Of a stretch of 64,000 nt of DNA, positions 18,401-26,350 are shown in pieces. Under the pieces are notes generated by a model, which saw nothing but the letters and a program-made list of their open reading frames with translations, was not told the DNA's origin and did no database searches. The stretch is from Leptospiraceae bacterium (GTDB lineage: Bacteria > Spirochaetota > Leptospiria > Leptospirales > Leptospiraceae), in contig JADJFV010000031.1 in assembly GCA_016708435.1 (NCBI GenBank), positions 124,001 through 188,000 of the forward strand. The letters are read 5' to 3'. The stretch's first letter is position 1. Every line of letters starts with the position of its first letter. Made by a program: the position numbers and the translations under genes.

Positions 18401-20957
18401 AAAACTACCTCCTCCACCTTACACCGAGCATATGAAATTGTTTACCACAGAAAGTTGGGAACTACTTTCAAAATCCTTAGAACAAACACGTGAGAAAGGA
18501 ATTCCCTACGAGCTCGAACTTAGAACCATTCGAAAGGATAAGACTAATGGATGGATGTGGGTACGTGGAGAAGCAATCTTTGACAATAGAGATCAAATTA
18601 TAGGGTTAAGAGGAGCCGCTCAAGACATTTCCGATAGAAAAGAGGTGGAAGAACTGGCTCACCAAACAGCTCTTCGGTTGGATCTGGCCACAAAGGCTGC
18701 AAGTATCGGAGTCTGGGATTATAACATTGTGGAAAACAAACTGGTATGGGATGACCAGATGTATGTACTTTTTGGAATTAACCAAAATGCTTTTTCTGGT
18801 ATCTACGAAGCCTGGCGTTCCAGCTTACATCCTGAAGATAGGGAAAGAAGTGAGAGGGAAGTTGAGCTGGCAATCAAAGGGGAAAAAGAATTCAATACAG
18901 AATTTCGGATAGTATGGCCCGATAATTCTGTTCGCCATATTAGAGCACTTGCAACCGTAATCCGAGATTCTGATAATCAACCTATTCGTTTGGTCGGCAC
19001 AAACTGGGATATTACACAAGAAAAGTTACTTGCGCAATCACTGGTGACCGCCAAACAAGCAGCCGAAAAAGCAAATAAAGCTAAATCGGAATTTCTTGCC
19101 AATATGAGCCATGAGATTCGCACCCCTCTAAATGGTGTCATTGGCTTTACCGAGTTACTGAAAAACACTCCCTTATCGCATGTTCAACAAACTTACGTAG
19201 ATAATGCGAATGTATCTGGACATACTCTGCTTGGAGTCATCAATGATATTTTAGATTTTTCTAAGATAGAAGCTGGAATGTTAGAATTCGAGCTGATCAA
19301 AACTGACATGTTTGAGTTAGTAGAGAACTGTGTTGATATTGTAAAATATTCGGCTTCTAAAAAACATCTAGAAGTCCTATTGAATATCGATACCAACATG
19401 CCTCGTTATGGAATGGTTGACCCTATCCGCTTAAAACAGGTCATCACCAATCTACTCAGCAATGCGGTCAAATTCACCGGAACAGGAGAAGTAGAACTAA
19501 AAATAGCCTATGAGAGTCAGCAAAATGGCATGGGCAATTTCATAATATCTGTTCGGGATACAGGTATTGGTATTACCGAAGAACAAAAAGGAAAACTCTT
19601 TAAAGCATTTTCACAAGCAGATGGTTCTATTACTCGTAAATATGGAGGCACAGGGTTAGGTCTTGTTATTTCTGAGATGATTGTCAACAAGTTTGGTGGA
19701 AAAATTCAACTTGATAGTAAACAAGGTGAAGGCTCTACATTCTGGTTTGAAATTGTCACTAGGACCGAAGATGGTGAAAAGCCATTCATCGGCAGCATTG
19801 ATAAAATTGAACGCTGTCTGATTATTGACGACAATGCAAATAACCGACTCATTTTGGAACGGATGTTAGAAACATTGGGTATTCAAAGTGAATCAAGTGA
19901 TAACGGACTAACCGCTTTAAAAATGTTAGAACAGTCCAAACCATTCGACCTCATTATCTGCGACTACCACATGCCTTACATTGACGGCTTGGAAACCATT
20001 CGTTTGATACGGGAACAGCTCAAACTTACCCCTGAGAAACAACCTATAATCTTACTACATTCTTCTTCGGACGATGCAGAAATAGTTAATAGAAGCAATG
20101 AACTTGGCGTTCGATTTAATTTGGTAAAACCTGTTAAAATGGGCGATCTTGCCGCATACCTGCGTCAAATCCATGCCCCCGATTTTGATATTAAAAAATC
20201 TAATCTTTCCGAAAGTCTCGATGCGACACTGCATAAGGAACAGGTTTCGATACTCATTGCAGAAGATGTAGAAATGAATATTTTTTTATTGAAAACAATT
20301 CTATATGAGTTTTTACCAAAAGCTAATTTTATAGAGGCCAGTTCCGGGCAGGAAGCACTAATTAAATTCAAAGAGAATAAACCTGATCTGATTTTTATGG
20401 ATGTGCAAATGCCTGAAATGGACGGTCTTGAAGCTACCCGAGAAATTCGCAAATTAGAACAAATCAGTAGCAACCAGGTTCCCATTATTGCCTTAACAGC
20501 AGGGGCTTTCAAAGAAGATGAAGAAAAATGCCTCTCTGCCGGAATGACTGACTTTTTGACAAAGCCAATAGCGCAAGAAAATATCAAATTAATAATTTCA
20601 AAATACCTGAGTTCTTACGCTCTAAATAATACAGAACTTTTTGATAGAGAGGGTTTGATTCAAAATATAGGCAATAAGGACGTCATCGATAAATTGCTCG
20701 CACAGGCACAAACAAATTGCATACCAAAATTGAAGGAACTCGGGGAATTGATTGGCAAAAAGGATTCTACCGGTACAGCTCGTATGTTACACAATATCAA
20801 AGGGATAGCACTGAATCTTCATTGCAAAGGCATGGCACGCATAACTGGTGAAATGGAAATGATACTAAAAGAACCTGAAGGGATGGAACTGTTACCAGAA
20901 CAATTTGAAATGCTTTTAGCAGAATGGGAAAAGGTAAAAAAAATTATGAATGAATGA
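15480..20957 (+). CDS. Giant hybrid histidine kinase (GAF, 8 PAS, HisKA, HATPase, 2 REC, Hpt)
   Basis: 1825 residues, with no membrane segment seen, so probably a cytoplasmic sensor. In order: N-terminal GAF (1-165); eight PAS/PAC units (about 175-295, 300-420, 425-545, 555-675, 680-805, 810-930, 940-1060, 1065-1185), several with the same AQxIAKMGxWELD opening, which points to internal duplication; HisKA with His1211 in MSHEIRTPLNG; HATPase with DTGIGI and GGTGLGL; receiver 1 with Asp1495 (ICDYHMP); receiver 2 with Asp1641 (FMDVQMP); and an Hpt domain with His1771 (MLHNIKG). This is a whole phosphorelay in one chain. The HD-GYP regulator 95 bases downstream is the likely output. The stop lies within an ATGA microsatellite. 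Confidence 0.95.
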   Translation: MAIKDPSNTPVPPNEKERLKSLLSYNLLDTLPEQQFDRLTRLAASICGVPIALVSLIDEDRQWFKSNFGLDATETPRNISFCQYAIMDKQIFEVTDATQDKRFEKNPFVTGDPNIRFYAGQPLITPDGFALGTLCVIDRIPKNLSESQKESLRLLAEEVVDNIIARREHQNLKRNTTLLNDAQRIANLGAWELDLATGKTIWTDEVYIIHEVDKDFDHNKVNGIEFYHPSDRSVISQAINKTIEQLVPFDVTCRFITAKSNHRWVRASGYPIVLDRKVTHVFGMLQDITDQKQKEQEIRNITNAVDASSLVSMTDSKGIIVKVNHLFCEISGYSEAELLGQNHRIINSGYHDKPFWQDLWKTISSGKIWKGEIKNRAKDGSEYWVYSVINPIFDESGKITHYLSIRKDITSRKKVELELKAAQQKLDSIFVEMDDVVWSVSLPDYKMLFMTPSAVRLYEISYEDFMADNTFWEKVIYEDDKQVINKIYKQLSEQGHYHEEYRIVTRSGKIKWISNKGKVIHDALGLPIRLDGYVSDISENKFNEQYLKESEANLLEAQSIAKMGRWELDLIFNRLHWSDSVFEIFEINKEKFGATYEGFLSTIHPDDRDLVNNAYTHSLETKQPYEIVHRLQMSDGRIKWLKENCRTDYDAEGKALRSVGIVQDISLQKEAELDIIQTKEKYQSLIQNIPGITYRCKFDADWTMLFMSGEVVQVCGYPANDFINNAVRSYGSLVHPDDQDWTAREVTRCIDQNIPWDFEYRTLHQDGSVLWFYEKGLAIRNEKNEVVYLDGFILDVTNRKRAELELEKTKNFLAQTNQVARVGGWEFNNLTGEITWSDTICEIHEVPHGYVPIFDEMANFYTPESWTQLEKAIQQIQISGTPYDLELQIKTAKSRLLWVRAIGNAEFKDGKCIRMFGVLQDIDTDKKNRLRIQKSEEALKNAQQIAKMGSWELDFLTNEIVWTEELYKMYGFDPKLPPPPYTEHMKLFTTESWELLSKSLEQTREKGIPYELELRTIRKDKTNGWMWVRGEAIFDNRDQIIGLRGAAQDISDRKEVEELAHQTALRLDLATKAASIGVWDYNIVENKLVWDDQMYVLFGINQNAFSGIYEAWRSSLHPEDRERSEREVELAIKGEKEFNTEFRIVWPDNSVRHIRALATVIRDSDNQPIRLVGTNWDITQEKLLAQSLVTAKQAAEKANKAKSEFLANMSHEIRTPLNGVIGFTELLKNTPLSHVQQTYVDNANVSGHTLLGVINDILDFSKIEAGMLEFELIKTDMFELVENCVDIVKYSASKKHLEVLLNIDTNMPRYGMVDPIRLKQVITNLLSNAVKFTGTGEVELKIAYESQQNGMGNFIISVRDTGIGITEEQKGKLFKAFSQADGSITRKYGGTGLGLVISEMIVNKFGGKIQLDSKQGEGSTFWFEIVTRTEDGEKPFIGSIDKIERCLIIDDNANNRLILERMLETLGIQSESSDNGLTALKMLEQSKPFDLIICDYHMPYIDGLETIRLIREQLKLTPEKQPIILLHSSSDDAEIVNRSNELGVRFNLVKPVKMGDLAAYLRQIHAPDFDIKKSNLSESLDATLHKEQVSILIAEDVEMNIFLLKTILYEFLPKANFIEASSGQEALIKFKENKPDLIFMDVQMPEMDGLEATREIRKLEQISSNQVPIIALTAGAFKEDEEKCLSAGMTDFLTKPIAQENIKLIISKYLSSYALNNTELFDREGLIQNIGNKDVIDKLLAQAQTNCIPKLKELGELIGKKDSTGTARMLHNIKGIALNLHCKGMARITGEMEMILKEPEGMELLPEQFEMLLAEWEKVKKIMNE

Positions 20958-20984
20958 ATGAATGAATGAATGAATGAATGAATA
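20947..20984 (+). repeat. ATGA tetranucleotide microsatellite
   Basis: About nine and a half tandem ATGA units. The kinase stop TGA (20955-20957) lies in the third unit, and every third unit offers ATG and TGA in the same frame. Changing the unit number would not change the kinase protein, but it would change the distance to the HD-GYP start at 21053. Confidence 0.95.
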
Positions 20985-21052
20985 CCTGATGACTTGCTTA
21001 AAAAATAAAACCACTAAGAAGAAAAAAACGTAGATACATATTGAGATAAAAC

Positions 21053-22099
21053 ATGGAAAAAATGCATATATTGATAGTCGATGATGTAGAGTTTAACGCA
21101 ACGCTACTTCAAGGTATACTGAACGAAGAATACAAACCCCGAATCGCGATAAACGGGCAAGAGGCACTTACCCAGGCGCAAAGTCTACCTTTGCCCGATT
21201 TAATATTACTTGATGTAATGCTGCCTGACATGGATGGTTATGAAATCTGCCGAAAATTAAAGGCAAATCCTCTGACAGCCCGCATACCGGTGATTTTCGT
21301 CTCAGCAATGTCAAGTGCAAATGACGAAAGGGTAGGTTTTGAAGCAGGTGCAGTAGACTATATTCATAAACCAATTTCGGCTGTCGTCACCCTTGCAAGA
21401 ATTAGAACGCATATTGCCCTTGCTCAGCAGAAAAAATTCTGTGAAGAAAAGGTCGAACTAAAGACCCATGAACTAGAAAAGAGCCAGAATGCCGCTATTC
21501 ACATGCTGGCTGAAGCCGGGCATTACAATGATACGGACACTGGTCTTCATATTTGGCGAATGGCTGCTTACAGTCGAGCAATCGCTTCCGCTGCAGATTG
21601 GCCGGTAGAAAGGGCAGAAATGCTTGAATTGGTTGCACCTTTGCATGACACAGGCAAAATCGGAACTCCCGATTCCGTACTCAAAGCACCAAGAAAGCTT
21701 ACTGATGAAGAGTGGGTAATCATGAAACAGCATTCTGAAGTTGGTCATTCGATTCTGGCTAAAAGCGATACTCCCCTATTTTTGATGGCCGCTGAAATCG
21801 CACTGTACCACCATGAAAAATGGGATGGTAGTGGTTATCCACATGGACTGAGTGGCAATGAAATACCAGAATCAGCCCGCATTGTTGCGATATCAGATGT
21901 CTTTGACGCATTAACTACCAAACGACCATACAAAGAACCCTGGTCGACTGAGCAGGCTTTTGAGCTGATTCGCAACGAATCTGGAAAACATTTTGACCCT
22001 AGATTCGTCGAACTATTTTTCTCTGTAAAAGAACAGGTATTAGAAATTATGGCTGAATTTAACCAGCCGGACTTTTCGCTTAAAACCAAAAAAAAATGA
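21053..22099 (+). CDS. HD-GYP response regulator (RpfG-like c-di-GMP phosphodiesterase)
   Basis: 348 residues. The receiver domain (1-120) has D10/D11, phospho-acceptor Asp54 in LLDVMLP and Lys in HKPI. A short helical linker follows, then an HD-GYP domain (about 145-330) with His198-Asp199 in PLHDTGKIGTPD and the diagnostic HHEKWDGSGYPHGLSG. HD-GYP proteins hydrolyse cyclic di-GMP, and the metal-binding and GYP residues look intact. The gene is immediately downstream of the giant hybrid kinase in the same direction, so it is the probable terminal receiver of that relay, turning its signal into lower c-di-GMP. Confidence 0.93.
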   Translation: MEKMHILIVDDVEFNATLLQGILNEEYKPRIAINGQEALTQAQSLPLPDLILLDVMLPDMDGYEICRKLKANPLTARIPVIFVSAMSSANDERVGFEAGAVDYIHKPISAVVTLARIRTHIALAQQKKFCEEKVELKTHELEKSQNAAIHMLAEAGHYNDTDTGLHIWRMAAYSRAIASAADWPVERAEMLELVAPLHDTGKIGTPDSVLKAPRKLTDEEWVIMKQHSEVGHSILAKSDTPLFLMAAEIALYHHEKWDGSGYPHGLSGNEIPESARIVAISDVFDALTTKRPYKEPWSTEQAFELIRNESGKHFDPRFVELFFSVKEQVLEIMAEFNQPDFSLKTKKK

Positions 22100-22342
22100 A
22101 GTGAGAAAATAAATTGAGAAATACCTTTTTTCGAAATTTATGATACAAGCATTTCATCGCAACTTCTAAAATTTCCATAACAATGCCATCTAGGATAGCA
22201 GACTGAAAGCCAAAGAATTTTCTGTTCTGAACACTGGCTTTATTTTATTCTCTTTTTTTAAGCCCCTCTGTAACAAAAAGTTCTGTTAAATATAGCTAGG
22301 TTGCAATAATATAAATTAGAAACCAAAAATAATTCAAAAGAC

Positions 22343-22543
22343 ATGGTAAACAAAAACTCAAATCCCCCTATACCCCAAAATAAAAAAGAAAGATTACAAG
22401 CACTGCAAAGTTATAACCTACCTGATACTCTGCTCGAACCGCAGTTTGACAGACTCACCCGTTTAGCAGCATCTATTTGCGGCATTAGAATGGAATACAA
22501 TTATGGGAGAAGTTGGATACAAATTGCTAGGAAGAAAAAATGA
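22343..22543 (+). pseudogene. Truncated GAF sensor-kinase paralogue fused to repeat D
   Basis: The first 48 residues (with RLQALQSYNLPDT and QFDRLTRLAASICGI) are clearly homologous to residues 1-49 of the giant hybrid kinase, yet the DNA is well diverged, so this is an old paralogue. At about 22482 the homology stops abruptly and the frame runs on for 18 residues through the degenerate repeat D to a stop. A full GAF domain is about 160 residues, so this cannot be functional. It is the remnant of a second kinase cut off by recombination at the repeat. The 242-base gap before it holds no recognisable feature. Confidence 0.75.
22482..22543 (+). repeat. Degenerate short repeat, copy D
   Basis: It reads ATTAGAATGGA, 14 extra bases, then AGAAGTTGGATACAAATT and CTAGGAAG. 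The first and last blocks match 11293-11335 (copy A) almost base for base, and the middle matches copy B near 12249-12271. It forms the exact junction of the truncated GAF gene. Confidence 0.7.
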
Positions 22544-22557
22544 CTATCCAAGAAATA

Positions 22558-22749
22558 TTACGCTGCTTTCTCGCTTAACTCTCTAAGCACTCCGCAGGCA
22601 GAGTATGATTCCGAAAGACAACAAGATTCCAGCCTTTCCATGTCTTCTGGAAAGATAATCTTCTTTGATCCAGGACAGGATTTTAAGTTCTTCATATAAT
22701 GAGGGCATTGGATATGGAATTCTTTTTTAGAGGTAATTATTTCGGTCAT
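22558..22749 (-). CDS. Small Cys-rich protein
   Basis: A 63-residue protein with five Cys in a spaced pattern: HIQCPHYMKNLKSCPG in the first third, then ESCCLSESYSAC. Such spacing suits a small metal or iron-sulfur binding protein. There is no signal peptide and no strong Shine-Dalgarno. It lies between the degenerate repeat D and the end of the seven-gene operon on the same strand, 40 bases after the last operon gene. It is not recognised as a named family. The Cys pattern and clean frame make it more likely real than random. Confidence 0.5.
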   Translation of the reverse strand: MTEIITSKKEFHIQCPHYMKNLKSCPGSKKIIFPEDMERLESCCLSESYSACGVLRELSEKAA

Positions 22750-22789
22750 GATTAGAGTAAAAATTTCTTTTCAAAATTGTCAAGCAGAA

Positions 22790-23920
22790 CTAGAACCAAA
22801 TATTTAGAATCGCGGGACTTTTATTATCCAAGCCTTCTGTGGCGATATAACGAAGCGTTCCTGCAGTCTCCCCTTCTAATGTTAGATCAAAGAATTTACC
22901 AAGCATTACAACTTGAACTGTGATTCGATTTGCTTGGGAAAGTTTTGTTTTTTCAAAAATACTGTATTTACGCCAAAGTTCCGCTTGAGTTAAGGCAGAA
23001 TCTGGTGCTTCTTTAGGAGAATAAATATCCTCCGTTTTCCAATCAATCACATCCTTTTCGAAAATGGCAGACGATGCGATGATTATTTCTTTGTCCTTTC
23101 CATTTTCAGCATAGATTGAATTGTAAAGGGAATCATTTGACAGAACAATTCCAATATTTTTAAACTGTAAAAATGAATTTTCTTTTCCCGATGCGGGGGT
23201 TACAGCTATTTGCTGCTCAGTCATGGATAGATTATATTTAATTCCAATCTTAGGATGTATTTTTCCATCCGGCAAGAATATAAAACTAGAATTGTAAACA
23301 CTTCCCCCTTTCAGTTCAATCTCGTTTGAAGTTGCGTTGATTTCAGCTTGCGGTAAAATGATAGAACCCGCTATAATTGTAACATTGTAAAACGTTGATA
23401 GTCTATGAAATGTATCCGTATAAACATTTTTCATTTCTTCGGATTTCATTTTAAATATGATTTCCATTTTATTTTTACCGGGATGTGCTATAGACGCTTT
23501 TGAATATCCAATCAAATTTCCAACGGCAATTTTAGAGAAGGCAGACGAAACAGAATTAGCCGCATATACTTCCGTCTTTTCACCAAGTAATACGAGAGCC
23601 GATCCTATATGCTCAGGGAAGACTACAACAGTATTCTCATTTACGAAACCCTTTTTCTTTGCTTCGAGTAAGTAAGAATCAAGTTTTTCAAAAAATCTTT
23701 CCGGAGTAGAATAGTCTAGGACATTCATATAGGCTTGCATTGCAAGGATGTTTCCATTGCTACGATCGTAACCAATGCTTCTTACTAGAAGAGGTGGTAT
23801 AGTGGAGGATAATTTTGAGTATTCCCTTTCTCCGACTCTTCTATCTCCCTCCGACCATGCATAGTAAAATGCTCCAACCCCAAATAGTATAAACAATATA
23901 TAGCGAAATAATCGATTCAT
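22790..23920 (-). CDS. Membrane-anchored nitrilase-superfamily protein lacking catalytic Cys
   Basis: 376 residues. An N-terminal membrane helix (residues 5-22) is followed by a carbon-nitrogen hydrolase fold. VVFPEHIG carries the Glu of the nitrilase triad (E103), and GKIHPKIGIKYNLS holds the expected Lys (about K224). The nucleophile segment, normally G-x-x-I-C-Y-D, reads NIGIVLSNDSLYNS, so the Cys position is Ser261. The family needs Cys for amide or nitrile hydrolysis, so this is either inactive, or a binding protein, or catalyses something else. The N-terminal helix recalls apolipoprotein N-acyltransferase relatives. It is the last gene of the seven-gene operon, starting one base after the Nudix stop. 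Confidence 0.72.
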   Translation of the reverse strand: MNRLFRYILFILFGVGAFYYAWSEGDRRVGEREYSKLSSTIPPLLVRSIGYDRSNGNILAMQAYMNVLDYSTPERFFEKLDSYLLEAKKKGFVNENTVVVFPEHIGSALVLLGEKTEVYAANSVSSAFSKIAVGNLIGYSKASIAHPGKNKMEIIFKMKSEEMKNVYTDTFHRLSTFYNVTIIAGSIILPQAEINATSNEIELKGGSVYNSSFIFLPDGKIHPKIGIKYNLSMTEQQIAVTPASGKENSFLQFKNIGIVLSNDSLYNSIYAENGKDKEIIIASSAIFEKDVIDWKTEDIYSPKEAPDSALTQAELWRKYSIFEKTKLSQANRITVQVVMLGKFFDLTLEGETAGTLRYIATEGLDNKSPAILNIWF

Positions 23921-23921
23921 T

Positions 23922-24344
23922 CTAATTCCTTTTCAAATAAACATTCATAGCATCTAACATATATTCAGAGAATAACTCATCTGGTTTATAAGTATTAACA
24001 TCTACCCATTGAAAAAAATCATGCTCATCAGAGATGGAAATTTCGCCTGATAGAAAAACTCCATCGTATCCAATGATTACGCACGGATGATTTCCTTCGT
24101 TCACACGATGTTTATGCACAAGGATTGGAGCGGGATTAATTTTAACTTGGAAATTACTACCCAACTCTTCAATCAATTCTCGATTCAAGGAATCCATCCA
24201 ATCCATAAAAAATTCATCCTCATTCATTCTTCCACCCGGTAAATCTCCTGCACCGGACTTCTTATCTTTCATCACAAGCAGTAAATTCCCATTTCGAATA
24301 AATACCTTTTGTGTAATCTGGAATAACCCATGTTTAGATTTCAT
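23922..24344 (-). CDS. Nudix hydrolase
   Basis: 140 residues from ATG 24344, chosen because that ATG overlaps the upstream TGA (ATGA) and has a GGGAAG stretch before it; an in-frame ATG at 24359 is the alternative. The Nudix box is present as GGRMNEDEF...NRELIEELG, with the catalytic REL-EELG intact. Compared with the consensus G-x5-E-x7-REUxEExGU it has about three extra residues between the first Glu and the RE. The family hydrolyses nucleoside diphosphates linked to another moiety. Substrate unknown. It is the sixth gene of the operon. Confidence 0.85.
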   Translation of the reverse strand: MKSKHGLFQITQKVFIRNGNLLLVMKDKKSGAGDLPGGRMNEDEFFMDWMDSLNRELIEELGSNFQVKINPAPILVHKHRVNEGNHPCVIIGYDGVFLSGEISISDEHDFFQWVDVNTYKPDELFSEYMLDAMNVYLKRN

Positions 24345-26287
24345 AACTTTCTTCCCCATTCATCAATTTGATGGTCTACTGCATACAATCCGTTATCGGG
24401 TAATTCTCCCTTTTTGTATTGACGTAATAGACCAAGGCTAACACTAGTTAGCTGCGAAATAATTAAATCCATCGTTTCCGTTGGAACTCCGTAAAATAAA
24501 AAATTAATAGGACTCAAATCTCCAAGTAGGTAAATCGTCTTTTCTACTTTACTTCCTTGGGATAGGAACGAAATTAAAACCTTTGTTCCTTGAATTGTAT
24601 TCGTCTGAGGGTCAATGATTTTGTCATAGGAAATTTGGACAGGAACCTCTCCAATCATAGGTGACTCCATCGAGAACACTTCGTAAAGATATTCTGAGAG
24701 TTCAGAAAACTCAACTGTCTTAGTAGATCCAGAGGCAAAAATGAGCCTAGTCTTATTACCTTTCAAAATCAATTTTTCTAAAAACTCTCTCTTTACAATA
24801 GATGCTCCGATTACACCAATGAATAATTCGAGTGATAAAAAAAGTTCTTCCGGAATTTCTGAAAGTGCTCGATAGGTTTCGCGTGTCACTGACGGATAAC
24901 GGATATCTACCTGTATGAGCTCCTTATTAGAATCATGTAACCTTCCATCCCGCACATACTTCGAGAGGAAACTACCGATATTCCCCATCGCGCCAAGTAT
25001 AATCATTTTCTTAGAGGAAAGAATCATTCCCTGTCCGTGTAGAATTGACTCAATGGCACTGAGAATAGAATGAGCAACTTCTTTCGATTCCTCAACAACC
25101 TTATTCTTTGAAATAGCAATCGAATAGGCAACATTAATTAGGTTTCCATGTTTTGCAATGACAGAGGATAATCTATCGTAACCGTTTCGAGTATGCTCAA
25201 CGCTTCCCACTAGAGTTGATTGCAAGAGCTTTGTAAATGATTCTTCCTTTGGAATGCTCTGCGCAATTTGATACATTGCATAGACTTCCTCTGTAGTCTT
25301 ACCAGCCAGACAATATTCATTTAGAAGAGGAGCAAGATAGCCACCGTCTTCCACAATTAGGATTTTCTTTTTGTCGTCGTATGCTCTCGAAAGAAATAAC
25401 AAAAAGAAATAACAAGAAAGATATTTCATTGCCTCTAAAAAGCCGAATTTGTTTTCGAGCATCGTTTCTTGTAATTTAACATGAGCAGAAATATCAGTAT
25501 AATATTTTGCCGGGGTAAAGAATTCGCGGTTATTCTCTGTTAGATGCCGCATTAGACCTGCCATAAAGAAATTCTTATCGGCAACATCTAAAAGCACATC
25601 CAAATAAGCAGAAGGAATTACACCCGCGTATTTCACAAACATTACATCGAGTGCTTCTACATTGAGCCGACGAAATGCTTCTATGAGTGCAATAATTTCA
25701 GAAGTGATATGATGAATCAAAAATATTCGAGTCTTCGAAAAATCCAAACCATGACTCTTTGAATCAGCAATTTTTTCTAGACTAGGCATTCGTTTTAGAT
25801 AATAGTCTAGCGTAAAACTTTTCTTATCCTGTCCGAGGCTGAAATTCAAAACGCGGGTAAGACGTGTTAGATACAAGTTTACAAAAATAATTCCTAGCTC
25901 TAAACGAATTGTCTCACCATCCTGCAAGAGTCTACACACAGCTTCATCTTCTAAGCTAAGAAATATTTTCTTAAAGATAAGCACTTGCTCTTCTTTAACT
26001 AAATCTTGCACTAGCTCAGAAAAATTCCGATTCCAATAAAAATTGATCTGGTCTACTTTCTCTAAATGAGTTTTATGCAATTGTTCAAATAAAGAACTAT
26101 ACGGAGCGTTATCCTCTGAATAAGAAACCAATCCTTTATTGGAAGCGGTTAAAATTTTATCACTGATAGATTCAGAAAGCTTGGTTGTTCCGGCAATATA
26201 GACACGGGCATCTAAATCATCAACAATCATTCTATTCTTAGAATTTTCATGAATCGACTCAGAAGCAGTTTCGATTGTTAATCTCAT
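24341..26287 (-). CDS. S-adenosylhomocysteine hydrolase-like NAD-binding protein
   Basis: About 648 residues from ATG 26287; a longer frame from TTG 26329 lacks support. The C-terminal half resembles the SAH-hydrolase/NAD-binding fold: KKMIILGAMGNIGSFLSKYVRDG is a Rossmann GxGxxG-like motif, followed by LIQVDIR (ribose-binding Asp) and ASGSTKTVEF. Upstream, KKILIVEDGGYLAPLLNEY and VEHTRNGYDRL match the family's substrate-domain segments that precede the NAD domain. The first 200 residues are unlike it and not recognised. It is much longer than true SAH hydrolase (about 430 residues), so substrate and reaction are unclear. It is the fifth operon gene; its stop overlaps the Nudix start by four bases. 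Confidence 0.7.
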   Translation of the reverse strand: MRLTIETASESIHENSKNRMIVDDLDARVYIAGTTKLSESISDKILTASNKGLVSYSEDNAPYSSLFEQLHKTHLEKVDQINFYWNRNFSELVQDLVKEEQVLIFKKIFLSLEDEAVCRLLQDGETIRLELGIIFVNLYLTRLTRVLNFSLGQDKKSFTLDYYLKRMPSLEKIADSKSHGLDFSKTRIFLIHHITSEIIALIEAFRRLNVEALDVMFVKYAGVIPSAYLDVLLDVADKNFFMAGLMRHLTENNREFFTPAKYYTDISAHVKLQETMLENKFGFLEAMKYLSCYFFLLFLSRAYDDKKKILIVEDGGYLAPLLNEYCLAGKTTEEVYAMYQIAQSIPKEESFTKLLQSTLVGSVEHTRNGYDRLSSVIAKHGNLINVAYSIAISKNKVVEESKEVAHSILSAIESILHGQGMILSSKKMIILGAMGNIGSFLSKYVRDGRLHDSNKELIQVDIRYPSVTRETYRALSEIPEELFLSLELFIGVIGASIVKREFLEKLILKGNKTRLIFASGSTKTVEFSELSEYLYEVFSMESPMIGEVPVQISYDKIIDPQTNTIQGTKVLISFLSQGSKVEKTIYLLGDLSPINFLFYGVPTETMDLIISQLTSVSLGLLRQYKKGELPDNGLYAVDHQIDEWGRKL

Positions 26288-26350
26288 AAAAAACTTCCCG
26301 GTATAATGGACATTAGCCACTCTTTCCAAAATGAATTGAAAGTTTTTGTT

